DNA of 64,000 bases. Origin: Zoroaster sp. YZ-2022. Taxonomy: Eukaryota; Echinodermata; Asteroidea; Forcipulatida; Zoroasteridae. The notes below the pieces were generated by a model that worked only from the letters and a program-made list of their open reading frames with translations, searched no databases and had not been told where the DNA came from. The stretch's first letter is position 1; each line of letters begins with the position of its first letter. Position numbers and translations under genes: made by a program. The stretch spans positions 4,030,001-4,094,000 of the forward strand of contig CM055834.1 in the NCBI GenBank assembly GCA_029582265.1, in the 5' to 3' direction. Positions 55,501-64,000 of this stretch are shown piece by piece.

Positions 55501-58500
55501 TGCCATTTTTGTCCATAAGTTCCCAAAAGAGAGTTTGTGTTCAACGCGAAAAGCACATTAGGATACACAAACAACATACAAGCCTCTTCAATTTGATTTC
55601 ATCCCCTCATTCCGTTATTTTGACGAAAAATCCAACGGTGATCCATCGATACAAAAATAGAAAGGAAGGGAGTGATTCTCCTTTATTGTCCAGTGGTGAA
55701 CCGTGGTTACATTATCCATCGACATATGAACTGGGGTATTGTCGGCGGATACCACGGTGGTATAGTGGATAAGACACCTGCTGTGGAACGCGGGGATCAT
55801 AGGTTCGAGTCCTACCCTAGTAGAATTATTCTGATTTTTGTCCGCAGCACTCAGGAAACTCAGAGTATACAGTACTTGTCACACATTATGGTAAAATCAA
55901 CAATAATATTGTATTATTTTTGTTTTAAATGTTGTTGTATTTTTCCCAATGTTCTTATTCAACCTTACTGTCCACTTCAGCGCGTACCGCGGTGGTGAAG
56001 TGGTTGAGACATGTGTGTTGGAACGCGGTGATCGTAGGTTCGAATCCCACCCGTGTAAAGCAATTGTGTGTTTTTCTCCGCAGCACGCGGGAAACACTGA
56101 GTATACAGTACTTATGACACGTTAGGGTAAATCTGCAATAATATTTTATTATTTTTCCCCAAAATAAATGTTCTTTAATTCAACCTTTGGATGCCATCTC
56201 ATGTTTGGGAAACAAAACCAAAACACCCGTCCAGGTAAAAAATAATAGTACTACTGTAATAATAAAATAAAATAAAAAACTGAAATAAAATAAAATTCAC
56301 AAAGACAGACAAGAAGCGCATGGATAATATGGGCATGTCGCTCACAAATACTACAAGGGAATTCAGACAATCCCGGTCAAATCTCGCTCCCCCCCCCCCC
56401 TTGACAATGTTGGCTCTCATTCCAAGGTCTGTGCTCCGGCTGGAGATAACAACATTGATGGGGGGAGCGGGGGACAGGGGAGGGTATGTTTATTGTCACG
56501 TGTCCCAACTATTTTGGCCGGGATTGTAGCACAAATGAAGAAGATGTTGACAAATCCTAATTGCTTCATCCAAACAAAGTAATATATTTTAGAAATGATA
56601 AATGGCTATGCCTAATGATTTGCTGTCATTGAGACACAGACCCTTTTGATATGTCATCTGCAGAATGATCAGTGAATTCAGATTGTGTTCAGAGAATTAG
56701 ACAGTACTGTACGTGAGTAGAGGCACAATTTCAAACTCGGCAAATTACTAACCAGTCTACCAAATTTGCTTATGTAGCCTCGTCACTCCAACCAGAAATT
56801 GCTCAAGAAGTCAGATTTATTAATAGACCCACCTTCTGTTGATCAGTATGATGATAAATTAAAATCAGAACTCATTAAACGTACTTCTGAATCTGAGCAG
56901 AAATGACTACATCAATTGCTAATTTCTGAAGAACTCGGCGATAGAAAGCCTTCCCAACTTCTACGCCGAATGAAACAACTTCTAGGCAAAAATAAACTAG
57001 AAAATAGAATTTTGAGATAGTTGTTCCTGCAACATTTGCCTCAAAATGTACATTTAATTCTAGCATCCTCAAGTGACACGGTAGATTTAGAGCAATTAGC
57101 TATAATAGCAGATAAAATCATAGAAGTGGCACCTCCACCTCTCCACCTACAGTAGCTGCTTGTACAAATACACCTTCACCCCAAGCAATAGATGTGTGGA
57201 TAGGTGAATTACAAGCCCAGGTCAACCAATTAACAAACTTAGTTCAGGGTTTAGTTACAAGTGGACAACAAAGTAGGCGTAGTCGTAGCCGAGATTGCTC
57301 AAAAGGTAGAAAATCCGAAAGATACCGAAGCCTATCCAAGCAGTCTAAAGACATGCCACGGGCAGGTTCTGAATGTTGGTACCATTGGCGTATTCGGAGA
57401 CAAAGGAACCAAATGTGTCAAACCATATTCATATACTAAGTCAGACTCAAGTAGATCACCCAATGAGGGTAATTAAAACACCAGCAACTGGGGACGATGA
57501 GTTCATCTGGCTAATTTCAAAGTCATCTATTTTATGTTACCAACAAAATCACTGGTAATAAGTTCTTAGTTGACACTGGTGCAGAAGTAAGTGTTTTACC
57601 ATCTACATGTACCAATAGAGACAAGCTAAATAGTAGCTCATATACATTACAGGCAGTTAAGTGTCGTGGAGTGTCGTGGCCGAGCGGTCTAGCTTACCGG
57701 ACTCAAGTTCTGGTGTTAGCAGCAGAATGTGGGTTTGAATCCCGGCCGTGACACTTGTGTCCTTGAGCAAGACACTTTACCATAATTGCTTCTCTCCACC
57801 CAGAGGTTAAATGGGTACCTGTGAGGGCAGAGTTGGTTGATTAGCCCTATATGCGCTGTAATGGCAGCAATTGAGCTGTATACTCCCTAGGGAGCTGAGA
57901 TGGTTTCAGGAATGATTTATGAGCCTTATGAGCAGGGGTAATAATATACATTTGTAATGTGCCTTGAGCACCACTTAATTGGTGGATACGTGCGCTATAT
58001 AAGTCCACACATTATTATTATTATTATTATTAGTTAATAAATCTCCCATAGCCACTTTATGGAGAAAGATCTATGACTTTAGTTATAGGATTGAGGCATG
58101 CCTATAAATGGATTTTTATCATCGCATCTGTACCCATATACCAATTCTCGGTGCTGATTTCCTAAAGCATTTTTCTTTAGCAGTAGATTAGCAGCAAATT
58201 AATAGATACAGTGACTGAATTAAAAGTGTCTGGCTGTAAATCGTCAGTAGTTTCGCCAAGTCCTATGTTTGCCAAAGAAAGCGATAGCATTAGTGCCTTA
58301 CTTAGAGAGTATGCAGATATAACTCGGCAAACATCTGTGAAACACAACATCACTCACCATATCATTACTACCAGTCCACCAGTAAATTCACGTCTTCAAC
58401 GACTCTCCTCAGAAAAGTTATTAATAGCTAAAGCAGAAATTAACCACATGCTCAATTTGGGGATAATTCGCCCTTCAAAATGCCCATGGTCTTCACCGTT

Positions 58501-60580
58501 ACACATGGTACCTAAGAAAACCAGTGACTGGAGACCTTGCGGTGATTATCGTGCTTTAAATAATGTCACTTGTACCCAAAAGATATCCGATTCCTCACAT
58601 TCATGATTTCACGTCAACCCTTCATGGCAAAAAGATATTCAGTAAAACTGATCTAGTAAAAGCTTACCACCAGATACCGGTTGAGCCAGAAAACATTCCT
58701 AAAACGGCAATTACTACACCCTTTGGCCTTTTTGAGTTTGTAAGAATGTCAAAAAACAAGGCGATTTCACTTTCAGAAAATGAATTGTCAGCCTTCCAAA
58801 AAGCGAAATTCACCCTAGCTGAGGCTACCCGGCCGTGGATTTACCGTTCTGCTTAATGGTAGATGCATCAGATATATCAGTTGGTGGTGTACTTCAGCAA
58901 TGCGTAGTCATTGTAATGAGGCCAATCTTGTTTTTTTCAAAATGTTTACAACCAGCAGAGACTAGATACAGTACTTTTCATCACAAGTTGTTGGCTGTAT
59001 ATTTATCCGTACGCCATTTTAAGCATGCTTTGGAAGGTCGTAATTTCTATATTTTGACCGATCACAAGCCTCTTACTTATGCGTTTAATTCAAAGCCAGA
59101 TCGATACTCACCAAGAGAAATACAACATTTAGACTACATTTCTCAGTTTAGTACCGACATACGTTATATTTAAGGTAAAGAAAACCTTGTAGCAGACGCT
59201 CTCTCAAGATATGATATAAGTGCATTCAACCATACTAACCTATCCAGCAATAATAATAATAATAATAATAAAGATTTTTAGCGCGCACATATCCACCCTG
59301 CCAATTACCAAAATGCCAATTTTAACATCACAGAATACCATAATTAGTGATACCACGCCCGTACATCACCCCTGGATTCACACGTAATATTTTCGACTCA
59401 TTTCATAATCTATCCCATCCTGGTATTAGAGCAACCCAGTATTTAATCACACAAAGATTCATGTGGCCATCAATCAACAAAGATGTTCGAACTTGCTTTC
59501 AGTGTGAACGTGCCAAGGTACACCATCACACAGTGTCTCCAATAGGTACCTTTGCAACACCTGACGCTCGTTTTAGTCATGTACACATTGATATGGTTAG
59601 TCCCTTACCTTCATCTAATGGTTTTTGCTACTTACTTACATGCATAGACTTACATGCATGGCCTGAAGCAGTACCCATTCTTAACATCACGGCAGAGACT
59701 GTTGCTAAAGCAATTGTTGGATAGCAATATTTGGGATACCCTCAATAATTATCACAGATAGGGGTAGACAGTTCAAATCTAACCTGTTTGAATAACTTTC
59801 ATGAATAATAGGTAGCCAACACATTTGTACTACTGCATATCATCCATACGCAAATGGACTAGTAGAACGTTTTCATCGGCAACTTAAATCCGCTTTTAAA
59901 ATACAAAGCGAACCTAACCGATGGACTGAAACACTACCGCTTATTATACTAAGTATCCGTTCAGCCCTTAAGGTTGATCTTGGTTGTAGTGTCGCTGAAT
60001 TAGTTTTCAGATCCACTCTTAGATTGCCAGGAGAACTTGTAGTCTCTGTTAAAAATTTTGACAGCCTAGATCCAGCGAGTTATGTTGACCGTTTGCATCA
60101 ACAAATGTCAGAACTATAACTGAAATCTACGAGACTTAACCAATGCAAAAGTCAAATTCATAACGACTTGCTTACGTGTTTTTGTACGCGTAGACGCTAT
60201 AAAGAAACCATTACAACCACCTTATCATGGCCCCTACTGCATCATCAATAGGAAGAGTAAATTCTTTATTGTTGAAATCAACGCTAAACAAGATTCAATT
60301 AGCGTTGACAGGTTAAAGGTTGCCCATACCGATTCTGAGTCAGTAACACCGACACATCAAACTTACGCAACCTACTTCACCCAGTGAACCCAGAGATAAA
60401 GCAGACATATTTATTAATTCTGGACGTCGTGTGCAGTTGCCAAGTAGATATGTTCAAACATATCGATCATACCTTCAAACCTTTGAAGAATCTCCTTGTC
60501 CTTGATATTGGATTATTCTGTCCAAAGAGATCTGTACCTCGAGTTCTTTCCCCTCCATACTCGACTACTGCTCTCACCAA
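49591..60580 (-). CDS. VPS45: VPS45, Sec1/Munc18-type vesicle trafficking protein, last four exons (partial)
   Basis: VPS45 is the Sec1/Munc18 protein that controls syntaxin-16/Tlg2-type SNAREs at endosomes and the trans-Golgi. Exons: 60473-60580 ([20 protein letters not shown] ... FFKGLK), 54770-54891 ([39 protein letters not shown]), 50588-50719 ([38 protein letters not shown]) and 49591-49627 ([11 protein letters not shown] and stop). Donors, acceptors and phases all fit. They correspond to the C-terminal part of domain 3. The tail after GGTTVH is shorter than in vertebrates, where a Ser/Arg-rich end follows. Exons for the first roughly four-fifths were not found to the right; they must lie beyond 64000 or be lost. 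Introns hold a minisatellite, SINEs and a Ty3/gypsy element. Confidence 0.92.
50211..50472. mobile_element. TA-flanked MITE with 29-bp perfect terminal repeats
   Basis: CTACTCAAAACAATTTAGGG with nine further bases at the left is matched exactly by the inverse at the right. TA lies on both sides (50209-50210 and 50473-50474). This fits a Tc1/mariner-type non-autonomous element. It lies in the last VPS45 intron. Confidence 0.9.
51055..51260 (+). mobile_element. Penelope-like terminal segment
   Basis: ATTCTCCTGAAGACGATCAGAGC, CATACTGATCAAAAG, CACATGGTGTCATCGC and ATGCAAAGCTACAAGT match, in order, the terminal region of the Penelope-like copy at 11500-11790 read on the minus strand. No coding sequence is attached. 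Confidence 0.75.
51586..53055. repeat. 63-bp minisatellite, about 23 units, with 7-unit higher-order repeat
   Basis: The unit begins GACTAGGTTAGTACACGAGT and contains GGCACACTTCATGTAGG and ACTTCTGGTGCTGTGCCGTG. Unit variants (GTCTAGG, GGTTATTACAC, GGACTTGG) recur in the same order at about 51966-52250 and 52408-52690, 442 bases apart, so a seven-unit block was duplicated with one extra base. On the minus strand the 21-codon unit stays open: [20 protein letters not shown]. Two long frames (51859-52386 and 52388-52999) are separated by that extra base. No start, splice or family evidence supports a gene. It lies in a VPS45 intron. Confidence 0.93.
53345..53997. mobile_element. TA-flanked MITE with 25-bp perfect terminal repeats
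   Basis: CCGTAATTTCCTGCGTATAA plus five bases is repeated exactly inverted at the right, with TA at both borders. GTATAAGGCGC and AGATAAGACGC words recur inside both ends as subterminal repeats. It fits a Tc1/mariner or pogo-type non-autonomous element. It lies in a VPS45 intron. Confidence 0.85.
54090..54475 (-). mobile_element. tRNA-headed SINE of a second type
   Basis: Read on the minus strand, a tRNA-like head (GGGTTCGAATCCCTGCCTGGC near its 3' half) and TCCTTGAGCAAGACACTTAACC are shared with the other SINEs. The body then differs: TTCATCCTTCGGATGGGATG, GTGCACGTCAAAGAACCC and GGGGTTTACCCCGGTG. It ends near the TCTA repeats at 54101-54115. Probably a longer SINE family with a conserved central domain; the exact family is not assigned. 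Confidence 0.7.
55740..56175 (+). mobile_element. Two tandem tRNA-headed SINE units
   Basis: GGTGGTATAGTGGATAAGAC ... GGTTCGAGTCCTACC (about 55750-55820) and GGTGGTGAAGTGGTTGAGAC ... GGTTCGAATCCCACC (about 55988-56055) are two tRNA-like heads. Each is followed by TCCGCAGCAC, GAGTATACAGTACTT and an AATAATATT-rich tail ending TTCAACCTT. The heads have the A- and B-box layout but are 240 bp apart with a shared body, so this is a SINE dimer and not two tRNA genes. Confidence 0.7.
57662..58034 (+). mobile_element. tRNA-Leu-derived SINE inside the gypsy protease region
   Basis: The head GTGTCGTGGCCGAGCGGTCT ... CTCAAGTTCTGG ... GGGTTTGAATCCCGGCC closely resembles tRNA-Leu(CAA). The body and ATT tail match the other family members. 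AGTTAA precedes the head and follows the tail, a likely 6-bp target duplication. The insertion is younger than the gypsy copy it interrupts. Confidence 0.92.
59247..59320 (-). mobile_element. Truncated SINE 3' end
   Basis: An AATAATAAT run followed by TTTTTAGCGCGCACATATCCACC matches the inverse of the 3' end of the tRNA-Leu SINE (GTGGATACGTGCGCTATATAAG). It interrupts the region between the RNase H and integrase parts of the gypsy element. Confidence 0.65.
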
Positions 60581-60934
60581 CTGATAACAAATACAAAAAT
60601 AAAGTTGCAGTAATACACTTTTGGTAAAATATCTGTAAATGCAGCCATAATTTATAAACATCAAGAGACATGTATACAACCTATAAAAGTTTCAGCTTTC
60701 TCCGTTACATAAAAATAGGGAAAATGCATTAAGATTTTGTGTATTCATTTGAATGTGAAGTTTCATGTCATGAAATCAAGCATTCATTTGGAAAAATAGT
60801 TTTACTAAAATAACAGCAACTTGGACATAAATATTTCTTTGATACCATCATCAACTTTACACCAAGTACCTGTAAGTTTTATGTAAAACAATGTTCAATT
60901 GTTTTTTGAGAATAGTATATATTAATTAAGGGCT

Positions 60935-61502
60935 TTAACCCTCTCAGTACCGAATTGTTTTGACATAAACAACCGCTGGTGACCGCATTGTTTGACCACT
61001 CAAGCGTGAAGCACACATTCTTACACAACAGAAAGCTTGTGTTCAAAGGCCAATTTCACAAACTCTATTATCACCTTGAAGATATCGTTTTACAGCAAAA
61101 TAAATAATAAAATATATCTTACTTACTGAATTCCCTTTCATAAAATCTAAAAAACATTAAGATCGGTCAATAAATGTCCAAGTTCTCGGTCTTTGTTTCC
61201 TCAGTGTGATCTGTAAACTCAAACACTTTTTTGTACACAAACACATGGCGCTCCGTAGGTGTTTGGCATTTCGGATCTTTACACTCCAGTTTGAAGGGAT
61301 TGCATAATAGCAACCTTATTTTATTTCACCATCAATGGAAAGATCCGATCTTGCTCTTTCCAACCATTGTAAGCTTGGGTATGGAGGGTGAACATGGACA
61401 AAACTACAGCTTTATAACAAATGGCCTTTGTGCTCAGGCTTGAGTGCTTTTTTGTGTGAAAGCTTGGTCGACTAAAGTCGCCTATGGTAAGGAAGAGGGG
61501 GT
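60935..61502 (-). mobile_element. MITE, family F, copy 2, inverted
   Basis: It begins TTAACCCTCTCAGTACCG and is colinear, in inverse orientation, with 4903-5628 but lacks the SINE. The right end has lost the GGGTTAA terminus (GGTAAGGAAGAGGGGGTATG). Confidence 0.8.
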
Positions 61503-61776
61503 ATGAGTGCAAACTTAAGGGCCACAATACATTAGACTGGTGTTAAGACAGAGTGGCAGTATGTGTTGTGAACATCAAAGGTTGTCATTGGTTGCCAATA
61601 TAAGCTTGGTTATTGTATCAGGCTACAGTATAGGCCTGTTACATCATACAGATTTGGGAATGTTTTATTTACACCCTTGGCAAGTTCAGCAGAGTGTAGA
61701 TACACCCTTATCCAACAAGTATGCATAATTATGGTCTCAAATTGTGACAACATGAATAAAGATTCTGCTGAATAAA

Positions 61777-62096
61777 GAGTGCCATGGTCGAGCGGTTTAG
61801 TGCATCGGATTTGTGTTCTGATGGCCGAGTCGTCAGAATGTGGGTTCGAATCCCAACCACAACCATGATGCTTGTGTCCTTGAGCAAGACACTTTACCAT
61901 AATTGCTTTTCTCCACCCAGGAGTAAATGAGTACCTGTGAGGGCAGAGTTGGTTGTTGTGTTTGATTAGCCCTATATGCGCTGTAATGGCAGCAATTGAG
62001 CTGTATACTCCCCAGGGAGCTGAGATGGTTTCAGGAATGATTTATGAGCCTGATGAGCCTGATGAGTTTGGTGGATACGTGCGCTATATAAGTCCA

Positions 62097-62138
<42 letters not shown>

Positions 62139-62139
62139 T
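61777..62139 (+). mobile_element. tRNA-Leu-derived SINE, full length
   Basis: The head GAGTGCCATGGTCGAGCGGT ... GGGTTCGAATCCCAACC is followed by the family body and about 13 ATT repeats. It lacks part of the segment before the tail present in the 57662 copy. Confidence 0.9.
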
Positions 62140-62203
62140 TATAAGAAAGTATTTCATCAGTGATAGAATGAAATAATACTGTACAACCTTATATCATTCA
62201 TTT

Positions 62204-62447
62204 AGGGGCCGTTCACAATTATCAACATTTTCACGAGCGTACAAACCGTACGCTGGGGGGGAGGGGGTTAAGGCGCCGCGTACGCTTTTTCAAAAAGTAA
62301 AAATGTCGATTTGTAAAAACGGCGCGAAATACACGGTTAACGCCCAGAAAGATCGTGAGGCCTCGATCTTAACCGCGCCACCGCGTCAATGCCGTGATGC
62401 CCTGTCGAGATTGCCGCAATGTTCCTTCAAAAACGCTCGTGAACGGC
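62204..62447. mobile_element. MITE-like element with GGCCGTTCAC ends
   Basis: GGGGCCGTTCACAATTATC at the left and ACGCTCGTGAACGGCC at the right form inverted ends with an exact GGCCGTTCAC core. Just inside, CACGAGCG and CGCTCGTG also pair. About 240 bp, no ORF, target duplication not clear. Confidence 0.6.
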
Positions 62448-62674
62448 CAACTTGGCCAGCATGCCCTTTTTGAGAAACATACAGTAGTAGATAGGCCTAC
62501 CTCTATTTGCGTATTCATGTCAGATGAAAACGTAAATACATGTACACGTAAATAACAGGAGATTTCTTGTGCGGATCCATTGTTTAATTTTGTGTTTTGC
62601 AGTCACGCAATCACACACAAAATCCCATCAAGCCACGACCATGACATGCATGACGACCGGCCAACGTACATGTA

Positions 62675-62700
62675 CATCATCATCATCATCATCATCAAGG
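62675..62700. repeat. CAT trinucleotide repeat
   Basis: Seven tandem CAT units (CATCATCATCATCATCATCA, within 62678-62698) abut the start of the LINE fragment, a typical simple repeat at a LINE 3' end. Confidence 0.8.
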
Positions 62701-63110
62701 CTATAGTTCATCCATTTGTTGGACAAAGCCCTCCTCATAAAACTTCCATTTGTCTCTCTCTCTAGCCACTCTTGTCCATGTTGCCTTGCCCATGTGTGCT
62801 GTTATGTCATCTCTCCATCTTTTCTTTTGCCGTCCTCTCTTTCTCTTGCCTGTTCTAGGCTGCCATTCTGTCAATCGCCTAGTCCACCTGTTGTCCTGGA
62901 CCCTTAACACATGGCCTGCCCATCTCCATTTAGTCTCCTTTATCTTTTCAATGATGTCCTTGACTTTTGTTTTCTCTTGTATTTTGTTATGGTTAACTTG
63001 ATCCCGTATTGTTAAATGTACCATTTTTCTCTCCATGGCTCTCTGTGTTGTTATCAATTTGTTGTTCAGCTCCCGTGTGCTAAATTCGTTCCAGACTTCC
63101 GCATGCCAAC
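62701..63110 (-). pseudogene. LINE 3' fragment, C-terminal domain of an RTE-type reverse transcriptase
   Basis: The minus strand encodes HLTIRDQVNHNKIQEKTKVK, KWRWAGHVLRVQDNRWTRRL and GRQKKRWRDDITAHMG, the C-terminal tail found in endonuclease-reverse transcriptases often annotated as craniofacial development protein 2-like. The frame is open to its stop (62701-63057), but the catalytic RT and endonuclease are absent, so it is 5' truncated. It borders the CAT repeat. Confidence 0.8.
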
Positions 63111-63407
63111 CTCGTCCCTATAGTCGGCGCCGCTCCCATCTCATTCTCATAGTAGATTGCTTGATCGCACTGTGTACGAGGTTTTAACGCATGACTCATA
63201 GATCAGGATTACATCACAGGGCATAAAACCTACCGTGCCTGGTGATGGAGGTGAAAACAGCCCGTCTGAATCTGACTATAATGCAGTACAAAACATGTTT
63301 AGCTCGAGTTTGCGAAGTTTAAACGAAAATGAGGTCGCCAAACTGCTGGAAGAAGGGGCTTCGTTTGTTTCCGAAAGGGCAGTTGTGGTGATGCCGAGTG
63401 CGACTGT

Positions 63408-64000
63408 ATGGACTCAGAACGAGAACTCGTTGCAAAAGAAGTTGGCAAAGTTCCAATGGGGGAAAAATGGTTATTTCCTCCCATTACACCGGATCGAAAT
63501 CATCCTGACCACTACCAGACTTTCCACCAGCTACAGAAAGCACTCTCCTTCAGCATGCCTGACCAGCATCTTAAAGATGGGATCAAGACGCAATACACCA
63601 AATGCAGGTATGTAGTGCTAAATTCAAATGGAGTTTTCCTTCATCATGCTCTCATCATGTTTTCCTTTTTAGCTGAGGTCAGATTCTAATTATATCATGT
63701 TTTCCTTTTTAGCTGAGGTCAGATTCTCATTCTATCAACAGTAGTAAATTTGTGAGATTTGCATTTCAGGCGGAGCAATCTACCCTTTCTTTCTCAATAC
63801 ATACCTGGGTTTTCCTTTTCAGATCTTTCAGCTGAAGATGTCTTCCAGTCATCAGGAACCAGTGCTGTGTTTCCCCATAATCCATGTTTGACAAGTCTCA
63901 TTCTCTCTCAATCTATTCTTTAATTGTTTCAGGTACGTGTTCACCAGCAAAAGTGATGAGGACAAACATGTCAAATTGGTACACGGTGGTGTTCGAGCAA
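63408..64000 (+). CDS. Unrecognised spliced gene, first two exons visible (partial)
   Basis: The frame with ATG at 63408 reads MDSERELVAKEVGKVPMGEK, then WLFPPITPDRNHPDHYQTFH, QLQKALSFSMPDQHLKDGIK and TQYTKCR. It breaks at CAG|GTATGT (after 63607) and resumes at a TTTAATTGTTTCAG acceptor (from 63933) as YVFTSKSDEDKHVKLVHGGV to the window end. Donor, acceptor and phase agree, which argues for a real gene. A different frame from 63235 (MPGDGGENSPSESDYNAVQN ... EVAKLLEEGASF) also looks protein-like and overlaps it, so the true start may be upstream with a frameshift. I do not recognise the family; it could also be a domesticated or transposon-borne gene. Confidence 0.5.
63654..63733 (+). repeat. 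40-bp tandem duplication carrying a splice-acceptor-like sequence
   Basis: ATCATGTTTTCCTTTTTAGC followed by TGAGGTCAGATTCT occurs twice, 40 bases apart, inside the proposed intron 63608-63932. Each copy includes a pyrimidine tract and AG. The real acceptor appears to be the later TTTCAG at 63932, because it keeps the frame. Confidence 0.85.

Larger units (their letters stand above)
56755..60400 (+). pseudogene. Ty3/gypsy retrotransposon remnant (gag to integrase), antisense in VPS45 intron
   Basis: The order is as in Ty3/gypsy elements. Gag-like sequence lies at 56755-57140 ([10 protein letters not shown]). Protease is near 57560-57600 with active-site [10 protein letters not shown]. Then come reverse transcriptase (58340-58745: [46 protein letters not shown]), RNase H (58850-59173: [25 protein letters not shown]) and integrase (59380-60100: [12 protein letters not shown], zinc-finger cysteines, [31 protein letters not shown]). 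The RT jumps from FGLFEFVRM straight to [13 protein letters not shown] near 58748, so the segment with the catalytic YxDD box is deleted. Stops and frameshifts occur elsewhere. Flanking LTRs were not recognised. Confidence 0.88.

Noticed and set aside
56367..56527. Short MITE with CAATCCCGG and CCGGGATTG ends
   Set aside because: The inverted ends are only about nine bases, with no visible target duplication and a G/C homopolymer interior; too weak to list.
56755..60400. Flanking LTRs of the gypsy element
   Set aside because: I looked for matching direct repeats outside gag and integrase and found none by eye. They may be deleted or too diverged.

Overview
This is eukaryotic (animal) genomic DNA. 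It is AT-rich and intron-rich, and mostly made of small non-autonomous DNA transposons, tRNA-derived SINEs and broken retroelements. The repeat mix (tRNA-Leu-type SINEs with ATT tails, Penelope-like elements with a GIY-YIG endonuclease, jockey/CR1-like LINEs, a Ty3/gypsy element, many TTAA-flanked MITEs) suggests a marine invertebrate, plausibly an echinoderm or other invertebrate deuterostome. The species cannot be fixed from the sequence alone.

Four conserved protein-coding genes were assembled exon by exon from splice sites, phase and family similarity. (1) Minus strand, 225-2449: two internal exons of methylmalonyl-CoA epimerase (MCEE); the gene runs off the left edge and its first exon was not found. 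(2) Minus strand, 15476-26177: a complete seven-exon metaxin-1/3-type gene, about 326 aa. (3) Plus strand, 28131-42719: a complete six-coding-exon ADP-dependent glucokinase (ADPGK), about 481 aa, with an 11 kb first coding intron. (4) Minus strand, 49591-60580: the last four exons of VPS45; upstream exons are not visible. Metaxin and ADPGK are divergent, with about 2 kb between start codons. ADPGK and VPS45 are convergent. A fifth, unrecognised gene starts near 63.2-63.4 kb on the plus strand and runs off the right edge.

Layout: 0-15 kb holds the MCEE exons, a LINE broken by a hAT MITE and tRNA-like inserts, a Penelope fragment and a 21-bp satellite. 15-26 kb is metaxin, whose introns carry at least eight MITEs and SINEs. 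28-43 kb is ADPGK; intron 1 contains a 785-bp foldback element with 9-bp target duplications, a 5'-truncated antisense LINE, a hAT MITE with a perfect 8-bp duplication and a GTAAA/TTTAC-rich repeat region. 43-50 kb is intergenic DNA with MITEs. 50-60 kb is VPS45, whose introns hold a 63-bp minisatellite of about 23 units, a TA-flanked MITE, tandem tRNA-like SINEs and an antisense Ty3/gypsy element lacking the central part of its reverse transcriptase. 60-64 kb holds more repeats and the unidentified gene.

The genes do not form an operon or pathway. They are housekeeping functions: mitochondrial propionate metabolism, outer-membrane protein import, ADP-driven glucose phosphorylation at the ER, and endosomal SNARE control. 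The strongest leads for a second look are the foldback element in ADPGK intron 1, the set of TTAA-flanked families sharing a CCCT-type end, and the higher-order minisatellite in VPS45.
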